From Atrina japonica (Eukaryota > Mollusca > Bivalvia > Pterioida > Pinnidae), in the NCBI GenBank assembly GCA_030159075.1, contig BROG01000029.1, positions 1,016,501 through 1,080,500 of the forward strand: a stretch of DNA of 64,000 nucleotides, written 5' to 3'. Position 1 is the first letter of the stretch, and the number at the start of each line of letters is the position of its first letter. The notes below the pieces were generated by a model that saw only the letters and a program-made list of their open reading frames with translations, made no database searches and had not been told where the DNA came from. Of the stretch, positions 24,495 to 37,217 are shown piece after piece. A program made the position numbers and the translations under genes.

Positions 24495-24750
24495 TATTTT
24501 GTTTTAATTTTTAATTGTGTTTCACGCCTAACTCAACAATTTTAAATCGTAAAGTTGCGGCTGATTTTAATAGTAAAGGAGATAATTATGTTACAATGTA
24601 TCCGGGAAGAGACCACTGGGCTTTGGCAAATCAACCTGCAAGACTTATATCAAATCAGCTTAGGTTCCAGCGGGACTCGAACCAGCGACGGCCAGAGATG
24701 AGAGGCTCCGTGGTTTGAATTGCGATGCTCTAACGACTTGTCCACATTAG
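24495..24750 (-). repeat. tRNA-derived SINE, family A, near full length
   Basis: On the minus strand the head has TGGACAAGTCGTTAGAGCAT (A-box-like) and GGTTCGAGTCC (an exact B-box consensus) about 35 bases later. The opposite end matches the SINE at 22230-22332 in TTGAGTTAGGCGTGAAACAC. It is not a tRNA gene: no acceptor stem closes and the body follows without a break. Confidence 0.68.
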
Positions 24751-24924
24751 GTCTAATGCGTACTGGTATATGAATTCAAAGTGAATTTCAAATGTTTAAT
24801 ACAATAGTTTGCTTATTTCGGTTACCTGTTTTCTTTATTATCGTAACGATGATAGAGTATTCATTTTACAAGCAATTATCACTTAAATGAGTTAAACACA
24901 AGCTTCTTTTTGAATTTAAAACCA

Positions 24925-25035
24925 AGATATCTCAGTTAAAACACTTTTCTCCACTTAATGCGAGTTTCAACAAAAACAGTTTTTACTTGGAGAAAAATCA
25001 GGTTTAACCCATAGATGTGATTTTGACATCACATT
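24925..25035. repeat. Foldback MITE-like element, family R3, partial
   Basis: ATCTCAGTTAAAACACTTTT, CTCCACTTAATGCGAGTTTC, then the inverse half TACTTGGAGAAAAATCAGGT, TTAACCCATAGATGTGATTT and TGACATCACAT. Confidence 0.55.
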
Positions 25036-25057
25036 TTAAATAATTTATAAAATTACA

Positions 25058-25175
25058 GATATCAAAGTATCAATCTTCAGGATATTCAGTAGACAATATA
25101 CAAATATTATGCACATAGGACAAACACGGACCTCCGGAAATCGAGAGATGGAATCAGTCATAGAGGAGTGAGCCC
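25058..25175 (-). repeat. Solo PLE 3' tail, distal part
   Basis: ATATCAAAGTATCAATCTTC, AGGATATTCAGTAGACAATA, GGACAAACACGGACCTCCGG and AGAGGAGTGAGC match the reverse complement of the tail. Confidence 0.62.
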
Positions 25176-25284
25176 GTAGCGTGTTCAAAGTAGGAATCCC
25201 GTGTGCGTGATTCTATTGTGTATTTGATTAATTGTTTGTTAGGGTATATTGCATTGACATATGTATGAAAGGTATCAAGGTTGA

Positions 25285-25420
25285 ATAGTGTCAAAATCAC
25301 ATTAACACACATTGCTGTTATTTTGGAGCAAATAAACCTAGTTCTCAGTTAAACATACTTTTCTCCAGTTAATACGGATTTGATGATAATAAATAGGTCT
25401 ATATGGAGATACACAAGGTG
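25285..25420. repeat. Foldback MITE-like element, family R3, partial
   Basis: GTGTCAAAATCACATTAACA, AATAAACCTAGTTCTCAGTT and CTTTTCTCCAGTTAATACGG give the left half, which starts with the terminal motif found inverted at 25013. Only a weak right half is visible. Confidence 0.5.
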
Positions 25421-26097
25421 TAACTGACATGGCACGCAAAAATTACATAAAAGAGTTGAGAAAAACAACAGATCAAACAGACATACAGGTAGACAAGGTT
25501 TCGAAAATAAGATTTGAATACTATGGCATGCTGTGGGCAGTAGCATGTCAATAATTCATAGAAGACTAATCAACAAATATGTTTAAGGGAAAACTAGATT
25601 GATTATTAGGTGATATCTCTATTAATATTTGAGGTGACTTCTACCATACTGGTAGGGGCCAACAGAATAAAACTACAACGTACACTTTTGACATTTTCTG
25701 TAGCGCCCAATTGTAAGTATATGTACCTATGCGATCTATTCCAATAACTTACGTCTGAAATTTAATGTTTTGTTGAGCCGTTCCTCCTTAATCTCAGACA
25801 TAACATGTTCCATGTTATTTTTTTTCCTTTTTGATTTTTTTGATTGGGCACTTTCTATGATAGAGAAAGTATAAACGTAATACAAAAAACTGAAGCGATT
25901 TCAAGATAAAATGAAGCAATATTACAATAATATTCAAAATAAGATCGGCCGCAAGGTCAGCTCTAACAATGTGAATGTATAAGCGCGATGAATAATACAT
26001 GTATATAAATACAATAACAGTCTACATTATTTGCGTTTTACTTTGCGAAAGGAGAGGTAAACATTACTGGTCGGTTAGATTTTGGTTTCAGGTTACT

Positions 26098-26355
26098 ATA
26101 AATAGCATATTGTTATAAACTTCAAACTGTAACATACTTGTAAATAACAATGTTGTAATAAATGTCAAACAATACTATACTATAAGTAACATGCTGTTAT
26201 TAATGTGAAATCGTAAAATTATTGTTAATAACATGTTGTTACATCAAACTGTAAGATAGTATGTTATCAATGTCACGTTGTCAAATAAAGGTAAACAGCA
26301 TGATTTTACTGTTAATACCACATTGAAACATCACTGTAAACAACAGATAGTTATT
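26098..26355. repeat. Decayed tandem repeat with TAACATGnTGTTA core
   Basis: Variants such as AGCATATTGTTATAAACTTC, AACAATGTTGTAATAAATGT, AACATGCTGTTATTAATGTG, AACATGTTGTTACATCAAAC and AACAGCATGATTTTACTGTT recur every 45-65 bases, each followed by AAACTGTAA-like sequence. The core is itself nearly palindromic. Confidence 0.5.
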
Positions 26356-29300
26356 ATAAAAGATGTCATATCAATTATTTGAGGAAAACACAAAAATATT
26401 TGATAAATACAAGTTACTTATGTGTTACTGTATTCGACTAGTTTATGTTACTTTATAATCTGTATCAAATATATGAAGTGTGCCATATATTTCAAAGCTT
26501 ATATCAAGTGTTATGATAGTATGCATTGTAGCAAGAGATGGACGAAACAGGTTAACAGAAGCTTCTATTCTATAACAGCATATGCCTTCAGTTCGATATC
26601 TAAAAAGTAACTTTCCATTAGACCCACAATCATGATAGTATGGATCTCTTCATTTTTACAAGGTGGTTGATCTCTCTTAATGTCAGTGTCTAATGACAAT
26701 CCTTTGTATAACAACATATATACTTCGTTTCCGCTGTAAGACAACTTCAAAACAATTGCCGAACAAAGAAAATTCAAAATATAATGCAACAGGTGAACTG
26801 AAACTGAAAAAAATGTTGTGGGATGATTGAAGAATATGATGTAGGCAATATTTTCTTAACAATCTTGCTGCCACTAGTGAAACATTCATGACGTCACGTA
26901 TGCCTTGATTACGTAGCAGAACATATAACAATAAGAATGGCTTACGTTTTAAGATTTCAGTGGCTGAATTTACCATTTTACTCAGTACTCAAGGCGCTTG
27001 TAACACCTCTGGATTTAGTTAAATAGGAAACATTAATATATTTAATGGGTTGAATATCAAAATGTACGGTACTCAAAATTTGAGCAAATAGGAGACTCAT
27101 TTTATTTTTAATTTTTCTGAAGTTTTCTTCAAATGAGCACTAGATGTAATCCTAATTATTTACAGTTATTTGCAATCGATATCTGAATATTTCCAGTTGC
27201 AGCATAAATTGTATGTGTTTTACCTTAAATTCATAAAAAAGCAAGTTGAGCTTGAGTACGGAGTGCATTTGGTGACTTTGGCACTGATAAATATCTTTCT
27301 ATTCAATATAATTTTATATTATAGCTTTGTTCTTCTATGAAATTGTAGTTATATTTTGGATGGAAAAGTTCAAAACATTGGCCGACACAGAGTCCACAGA
27401 GTCCACAGAGTCCACAGTGACTCGTACTGCACCAAGTTCTCATTTTGGAACAACAGACCGTAAATTGCTTTCTTCTTTTATCTGTAAAACATGAGGAATG
27501 AAAAGTCGTAACATAGGTTATCTGCGTGATATGCAATATATAGTCCTATAATGTCTATTGCTTTGCTAATTCATTAAATTTTTCCATTATTCCTTGGTTA
27601 GAATCTATTACTTTCAGTACTTTACAGTGTTCGAAAATTTTAACAAATGAAGATGAAAAATGTTTTACATTTAAAAAGTTAAGATATTCCGCATCTATTT
27701 AAGGAGGAATTAAACACTACCGGAAAAACTGCTTTCTGACGTCATTAGATTGTGACGTCATAAGTACAGAAATATTTGACGGGTTATATTACTGTGACGC
27801 CATGATGGAAAAGTTTGCCTTAAAGTCCCGTGTCGGGCATTTGACGAAGGGAAATTACAATAATGACACTTATATACCGGAATGACCTGTGTAATCATCG
27901 TAAAGACGCCCCTATCTACAATAATAACACTTTAAAAGAAATTGTTTTCATTTAGAATGTCATAAGACTAATTTTAACATTTAATCAATTGATTCATAAT
28001 CAGTATTTACTTATATTTTTTCAAATTATAGTCGTGCCAGAAAATACCGAGCCCGACGTAAATAACGTTTCACATAAGTGAACTTGAGGTTTGGGGAGCA
28101 TATTCTATATTTTTGTGGATAAATTCTTTTCATATTCATACTGATATATACTAATACCTTAAGGATTATGATGATATTTGGGGGGTTGGGGTTGAATTTA
28201 CATACTTTTGTAAATTACAAATTTTTAGGAGAAAATTGTGAATTTTTATTTGATAATTGCTATACTCATCGAAACCTTTATCATACGGATATTGAAAAAT
28301 ATACACTCAATAATATTTTCCCTTGGTAATTTTGGGGAAAATATTTCTTTTCCTGTATTGATTCATAGTTTTTTTTTATATCTGTATATATTTATATTTG
28401 GAACAGTTAACAGAAATTAGATTGGCCTGTTTACACTTTTCAAGAGAATCCTAGATGTGCCTTGTTGGTGGATATTCAAAGTAGTTTTTCTAAAAATTCT
28501 ATAAATAATTTTTACATTTTGCATTTCAATAGAGATCAAAATGAAGTATTAATAGATAAAATTAAGAAAATTGTATTTGTGAGTCAGTTGTTTAATACCT
28601 CCTTAATAACTCAATATATAACATTTACAGATTTAGACATTCTAAGTGATACTATTGGTATATAATAAGATCATTTGCATCTAAAATACACAACAACAAA
28701 TTGGTTTGATAATATGCCACGCCGAACGGAGCACTTTATTTCACGGAAATAATATTGTGCTTGACGCCCAGTACATTATGAAGCTAGTATTACTTCTGAT
28801 ATCCCGATTTCATGTACTGATGTACCTGGAAATGGTTATAGGACGAATCATATAATGGAAATTGACGTTTTATAAAAGCTACGGATGTAGAAGTATAATT
28901 GCAGATCGCTTTTGACTAATGCACCGCTATTACACATACGAGATTCATGGACAATAAACGATTCCCTAAATTAGTTACTTACAACGAAGTAGAACAGAGC
29001 GATAAAACACATTTCTCATTAATTTGAAGGACTTTTTAATGGCATATAGAATCGTCAATTCAGCTGTAATTACTCCCCATTCATAAAAACTGTAGTGCTG
29101 GAACTAATTTTCTACAAGCAAATCTAATCTTCTACATAAGATATACAAACATCACAAGATGTATCACAAAGCAAGAAAATTTGATAGCACGCATGATTAA
29201 TTTCATATACTCGTTAATCTTTATACGAAATCACTTTTATGGAATCATTATCTGTACAAGTATATGGAACCATGCGAAATATTACATTCAAATGTTCCAG

Positions 29301-29609
29301 AAGCAATAACACCTAATTGTGAAGTACATTGTGATAGTTGCCAATGTGTTTATGAAAGGTCATTGCTTTTAGCAATATTTGAAATTTATCGATAAATGTT
29401 TGGTATCAATCAAATATATAGAAAACACAAAATGTATAACTTTTTTTCCTGAAGATTAGTAATTGTTTCATCAACATTTTCAGAAATCATAAAGGCCGAA
29501 GCTATTTATTGATATTCCTTTTATACAGTTTGTGCCATATAATGACACGCCAAAGTGTTTTCATTTATATGGATAGGTCGTAAGCTATTGATGACATGCC
29601 ACAAGCTTT
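26356..29609. other. No recognisable gene; very AT-rich block
   Basis: Two same-strand frames at 28238-28420 and 28462-28665 (60 and 67 codons) have a plausible composition (the second contains LIDKIKKIVFVSQLF) but no recognisable family, and chance is likely. A paired CRE-like palindrome is at 27737-27761. Confidence 0.5.
27383..27415. repeat. 9 bp tandem repeat (AGAGTCCAC)3
   Basis: Three perfect units of AGAGTCCAC inside AT-rich sequence. Confidence 0.85.
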
Positions 29610-29694
29610 GACCTGTGCGAATGATATATGCAAATTCAGCAACGGTTCATATGACCTGTACGAATGATTTATGCAAATTCAGCAACGGTTCATC
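29610..29694 (+). repeat. 43 bp tandem duplication
   Basis: GACCTGTGCGAATGATATAT...CAACGGTTCAT is followed exactly 43 bases later by GACCTGTACGAATGATTTAT...CAACGGTTCAT, with about two differences, so the duplication is recent. ATGCAAAT, an octamer-like site, is present in both units. Confidence 0.88.
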
Positions 29695-32600
29695 AACGTA
29701 ATACGCTTGCCATGGAAACAGACCTTGGTTTCTTTAGCTTCATCCGCATTAAATGTAACTTGACGTCATTAGCCGTCCGAGGTTCTACCTGTACCATATA
29801 ATCAAGCAAGACTAATTAATAGATAAAAGTATGATTGAAGAGAAAGAAAAATAATCTTGAAACGATATACGAATAAGCATATTTGAATTATTATCTTGAA
29901 ACCTTTAACTTGTATTTTAAGTCACTGAATGATTTACATCTCCATTCCTATCAAGAAGCACACATTAACTTCTTATTTTGTTTTATCAAACATATAGTTA
30001 TCAGAATCATTCTATACTTGGAATTATTTAAATTATTCATGCAATTAGAAGCCTATTACAATTCATGCCTTTACGGCCGGCAAGGGAAATACCGTATAGA
30101 TTATTGCAGAATATACAATGGACAAATGTATATCCTATTTAGTGATGTATCATTAGGTCAAACACACACGCAACTACATACACAATCACACCTTTGCAGA
30201 CACGACACATCCCACACAGTATTTACTTAAATAGAGACGCACATGTCTGACTCTTAGATATGGAGTGTATTGTCCGATCCACATAAGATGGCGGGGCAGG
30301 GTAACCTTTTGATTATCATACGGATTATTCTACTCACTTTTCGGTTATGACAAGCTGCACGGGAAAAACCTTTTATACCTCTCTGGATAATCTCTTATGT
30401 ATTGTGACAATTAGGAACGATTACTCTAGTCAGTGTTATTTTGATGTTATGCTTTATGAAAGGCAGATAAACCAAGACTAAAATATTTAAAATGTAATCC
30501 AAAGGATTTGATAGTTATGATAGAGCGTGTCAACGTGAAATTCAATCCATTACAGATAAACCTAATCAGTGATTGTTGTCACAAGGATATATACGATATC
30601 TTGCTTAAAGTCAAAAAGTGCAAATAATTTACTGTCTATATAATGACTCTATGTTTGCACTAACTCGCTAACTAAAATGTTTGATGGTTGATTTTGCTGT
30701 TGGGTCGTCGACACCGATTTAATAAATATTTATCCATAGGTTATTTTAATTTCAATTGTCTGTGGTCTCAGGGGGGATGACCGTTGGACAGACAGTTAAT
30801 GCTCAATCTGCTGTGGCACCTGCTTCCACCTTTGGTGTTGTCCAGCTATCTTTGTATGTCCCGTCCAATATTCGGGTAAAGTTTTCTGGACTTCAAAACG
30901 GTTAACATATTTGAATTTTGCTATTGATAATGTACATGTTTTTCTAATAGAGAATGCAATTAGAGGTGTTTTATTCTTTCCTTATTCATATACAATGTCA
31001 AAAACATGAATGATTGTCAATACTGTTGATCAGAGTGGTCACCGTTGTAACATCCCAGCTACCTACTTTAAGAAAATTATTGAAATATTTCGAGTGATTT
31101 CACACGTTTGTTATTTTTTTATGAAAGTACATATTTTTTAAAAAAAAATTAATGAAGTTGTCAAGATTAACACGATCCATAGTTGGTTTTGTTTATTAAA
31201 CAGATGATGTATAGAACGAGAAAGGAAAAATACAGCGCAATACAGATAATCTCAATATGCCTGGTAAATGTTACCTGATACCAATATAATTTAACTTATT
31301 GTAACAATCAAATCATAGTTAGATCTATTGGGACTACGAAAGACTGATTGAATCTTCACAAATGTAAATTACTTTTGATCTTTCCGACCTCTGATGGAAA
31401 CTCATTGATAAATCTTAAATAATCGGTCATATTGATGAAAAAGATTCTGTACTTATTTTCTGAAATGCAAAATAAAGTGTATGAGTGTCGCGCTAACGAT
31501 AGATAAATCCACCAATACAAGCGAATGTGAATATTTTTTTATCAACAGCATTTTTTGTCAGCAGCTTATTACGGAAATTATACAGCGTTAGGTTTACATA
31601 AAAACTATTTTTTTTAATTTAATTTTAATTTAATTAATCCTCAATGCAGTTGTTATTGATCATCTTGTAATTACATGATAAAATATCATTTGTCTGAATT
31701 AACATCAAACTTCTATAATATAATACGGCGAGTAATTTCAATGGAAGATTGGTGACCCCGATATTAATCCCGATTTCACCACCTTTGCAAATATTTTCTG
31801 GTAAATTCTAAACTTTAACTCAGAATAGAACGAGCACCAAATCAAGCCCGACTTGGCGTTAGAAACGCCATGATTCAAAGCGTTTTACTCTTATCGTTTG
31901 GTTGCGGAAGTTTTTTTCTCGGTCAATGAGGTAGGACAATGAATATACATTACATAACAGGGATTCTCTTTGACATTTTTGAATGTAATTCGAGTTTATC
32001 CAATAATATTTCTAAGTAAATCATTCCTATCTAAATCCCTCTCCTGTATTAAACATCATTGTATGTGTGTTCATCTCAATTTACTCCTTTGTTATGCAAT
32101 CAGGTCGATATACCATTTATCTATTCGCCATTTCAAATAAATCGCCAATTCCTATCAGAACTAGAGGAAATTTCTTTTATCACAATGATTTCGTAACAGA
32201 TTTCATTATTCATGCATCACTGATTCTGAAGTATACATATAAGTTTAATTCACAAACATTGCTCGATGTCAATTTATCCTGTTTATCTAATAGATAAGCA
32301 TATATAATATACATTGATAAGATCATTTCGTCAGGATACATCTAAATGTATGCAATAGTTATAAAAAGATACTTAATCATTCAATACATAATGGTATAGC
32401 TATAATCATGAAGCTGGTAAAGGCATAATTATCTATACATCTATACATCTATGCACGTAACATAGCAGAACTTCATAAAACTACATTAGAGATTCTCTAA
32501 TGAATTTTAAATGCATTAATTAAAAGGAAGGTAAACTATTTCAAGCATGACTGGAAACTCTGTTAATGTAATGGGCTTCGAATTTATTTTATCCCAGCTT

Positions 32601-33366
32601 TATGTTTATCTGCTCTTCTCTATCCTCATGTACTGGTGCTCTACATAACATTCTTTTACTGTTTTGATAATGTAAGTTAAATATTTATGCTGAATTAAAA
32701 GCATTTCATTCTGTCTTGGTTCCTTTTGCAAAACTGTTTTTCCCTGGAAAAAAATATTATCGTCGATAGTTTTATGAAAATACTTGAAATTGTATTGGAC
32801 TTTGAGTTACTCTCCATGTTGCCTAGATAACAAGTATATCGTCATGTCACGAAAATCAATAATCATTACAAACACGAAAAACCGATTTTTTAAAAATGTC
32901 AATTACATTCAATATTGTCTTATAGGGAAACTATGTCATCATGATATGCGTCGGACTCGATATTCAGTAAAAACAGCTCTATCTGATGTTACCTGAATAA
33001 TTTTCTATTTATGATTTAAAACATAAGGTTCCCCTCTAAAGATCAAACATGTCTAAATCAAGTTATCGTCTGCGTCAATAAAGAACAATGTTATAGGAAG
33101 ATACATTTATGGTCTTAAATTGAAATCTCATAATTAATAGCGCTCAGGCTATTTACATATTCGATTATTGTTAATTTACTTCTACATCTTACGTCGAATG
33201 ATAATGTTGTGGTTTCACGGTTTTCTGCACAAGGAGACTTTATGCTAATTAATAGGTTATTCTCGTAACCATTATAATTATTAATTATTTTGTCTTCTAT
33301 TTCCTTCTCAGTTCTCTTCACTTTTTCCGTTTCTGTCTTTTTTATTGTCGTCAAGTCCAAATCGTC
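29695..33366. other. No recognisable gene
   Basis: A 115-codon frame at 29883-30230 is the longest here outside repeats. It contains no motif I know and lacks any supporting signal. Confidence 0.5.
30780..30905 (+). repeat. Possible degraded PLE 3' tail
   Basis: TGTGGCACCTGCTTCCACCT and CCGTCCAATATTCGGG resemble the tail core, and TTTCTGGACTTCAAAACGG its distal part. Similarity is weak and could be chance. Confidence 0.3.
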
Positions 33367-33535
33367 GATGTCGTCATCGTCATCATCATCATCGTCGTCG
33401 TCATATTGTCGTCATCAAAACAATCATTATCGCTATCATCGTCATCATCATCATCGTCGTCGTTATCATTGTCAACATTGTCATCGTCGTCATCGTCGTC
33501 GTCGTCATCATCATCATCATCATCATCATCAAAAA
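33367..33535. repeat. (CAT/CGT)n trinucleotide array, interrupted
   Basis: ATC and GTC units intermixed with short interruptions (TATTGTCGTCATCAAAACAA). The His/Arg-, Ile/Val- and Asp-rich open frames on both strands are products of the array. Confidence 0.93.
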
Positions 33536-34076
33536 CAGAACAAACGTTATCATTATCATCATCTTCTTCAACCAAAATTTACTGATGGAAGATGAAGACC
33601 AATGTCTGTAGAGTTATGTTTTACCTTCCCACGTTGTAATAAACAAGGTCAAAAGTTAACGATACGATTTTTTATAAATTATATCATTTTAGAAGGTAGA
33701 TTTCTGTTGATGAAAAATCTTACCACAGCTAGATAAAATGCAGTAGATCAGTCGTTGGATACAGCACTTCAGTGGATCTCTTTGCTATTGTGTAACTATT
33801 CTATTACCGGATTTCTTTTTTATTTATGGAGTTACATAAATATGGAGGTTAAAATTGTGTATAGCTTAGCTCGATTGTAAACCTGAGAATTAAGCCTGCG
33901 AGTATCTCAACTTACTTTCATCGATATGACAATTAAAGAATAAAAGGTTCCAGCCTGCGATACGTACGATCAGGGTATTGAGTTGCTTTCAGCGATCAAA
34001 TGTAGCAGACAATGAGACTGCTACATGCGATTCTTAAGATACTTAAGACTGGTTTTCTGAGATAGTTGGATCAATA

Positions 34077-34201
34077 GAATCTACCCCTACATAGGGTATG
34101 ACAAATGCATCTCAATCTTTCGGGATAATATTCTTGAATGAAAAACCCTCGGTAAACCTCATGCTTGTCATTCAAGATACCCTCAAGATAGGGGTTGATT
34201 A
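34077..34201. repeat. Foldback MITE-like element, about 125 bp
   Basis: Ends are inverted: AATCTACCCCTACATAGGGT on the left, and the complement of the right end reads AATCAACCCCTATCTTGAGG. An inner hairpin pairs TCTTGAATGA with TCATTCAAGA. I see no clear target duplication. Confidence 0.55.
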
Positions 34202-34759
34202 TTTTTCTCCCAAATTTTAAATACATGTCTTATCATGTCTAGATTTACGCATGATCTACATGTCTATATAGATTTGTGCATATTTGAGTTATGTCTTCAT
34301 TCTGAAAGCCAAAGAAGTTCTACTTCATAAATTATATTCTGATGTCTTAACGCGTGTACCTGTGGATGACAGGCATAACAGGCTGATCATTTTGCACTAG
34401 TTATAAGGATAAATAAATGAAAATGGGAAAAACCCTTGTCACCTTCAAATGTTGTATATCTAATTATGATGATATTTGATAGCTCTAACTCAACGTTCAA
34501 ACATTTTTTATAATCTTTTTTATACACGGTAATCTAGTAAACGACAATTTGACATTTTTGTCTATTTTTACCGTCAATGAAATGTTCTTGTTCGTCAAAA
34601 TACGTATCTTGGATATGTATTTTGTTCGATAGCACTTGTTTTGCCATCTTTGTCGATTGTAACTTCGTGTTACATCCTTTATTATGAATTTTCCAGAGGG
34701 ACCTTTTTTACGATGCCTTACTTTGATATCTTTGTTGTATCAAGTTCAGTAGTACCTTA

Positions 34760-34760
<1 letters not shown>

Positions 34761-34833
<73 letters not shown>
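34761..34833. repeat. (TA)n microsatellite
   Basis: About 72 bases of pure TA. Confidence 0.97.
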
Positions 34834-36222
<1,389 letters not shown>

Positions 36223-36708
36223 ATGAGGCTGTACTTGAGTACGTCATTGTATTTTTGTGTTTACACATAATCACACAATGTTCTCAATGACTCTTCTGTA
36301 TTATAATTGGTTTTACTTGAGTGTTTGATTGATAACAATAGAGAACATTGCATGATACTTTCAACATACGATTAATGATACATTTGGAGGTTAATGTCCG
36401 TTTTCGACATTATGTGGTTTTTGATCTGGTAAATAAGGCAAATGTACAGTATAAACATAACGGAAGACATAGAAACGCGACATATGTAAGTTATTGCATT
36501 ATAATAAATATCGATATCTTAGTTCATGATAAATTTACCGTATTCTGGATACTTTTAACGGCGGAAAATTTCATACTTATAAAATCATTATACTTATGAC
36601 GCTTTATAGGTCACTTTGAGAGCAATCTTCTTTGGTACGTGTTAACTAAGAGTGCAAGGTTTTCATTGTTTCACGTTAAAAAGTGGGGTAATTTATCATT
36701 GATATATT

Positions 36709-36714
<6 letters not shown>

Positions 36715-36788
<74 letters not shown>

Positions 36789-37126
36789 TAATTGCTTCCT
36801 AATTTAAAGACATTTTTACAACATTTTGTAATTTTTGTTTTTTATGTTATGTTGTTGTAATTTATATTTGCTGGTTAAGTGCGACCTTTTGGAATCTTGT
36901 TTCATTAACACATAGAGCAATACATGCTTATATAAGCTAGTACCAAACTGATATCATAAGTGTCACTGTATCTTATTTTCCAATATCTCTTGCTTTCCAT
37001 TTTCAGACTTCAAGAGAAACAATCTTTGCTCATAGAATTCAAATACCATCTCGTATTTCGTCACGTAATTCATGTGTAATGTTATCTTAGTATAAATCCG
37101 CGTTATCACGTTTACCTATTTTGTCG

Positions 37127-37214
<88 letters not shown>
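36715..37214. repeat. Two (TA)n microsatellites, 36715-36786 and 37126-37214
   Basis: Both are nearly pure TA with GTATAT interruptions; the 340 bases between hold nothing I recognise. Confidence 0.95.

Positions 37215-37217
<3 letters not shown>

Noticed and set aside
24660..24750. Possible tRNA gene (exact B-box GGTTCGAGTCC)
   Set aside because: The sequence is the head of a SINE: no complete cloverleaf with a 7 bp acceptor stem, and the SINE body continues from it. The same reasoning applies at 2210-2290, 48010-48095 and 61340-61385.
28238..28665. Two adjacent same-strand frames in a very AT-rich block, possibly organellar or foreign
   Set aside because: Composition is suggestive but neither peptide resembles a mitochondrial or other known protein, and they are interrupted by stops.
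29883..30230. 115-codon open frame, Leu/Tyr/His-rich
   Set aside because: No recognisable domain, no promoter or splice signals that stand out, and a length possible by chance in this amount of AT-rich sequence.
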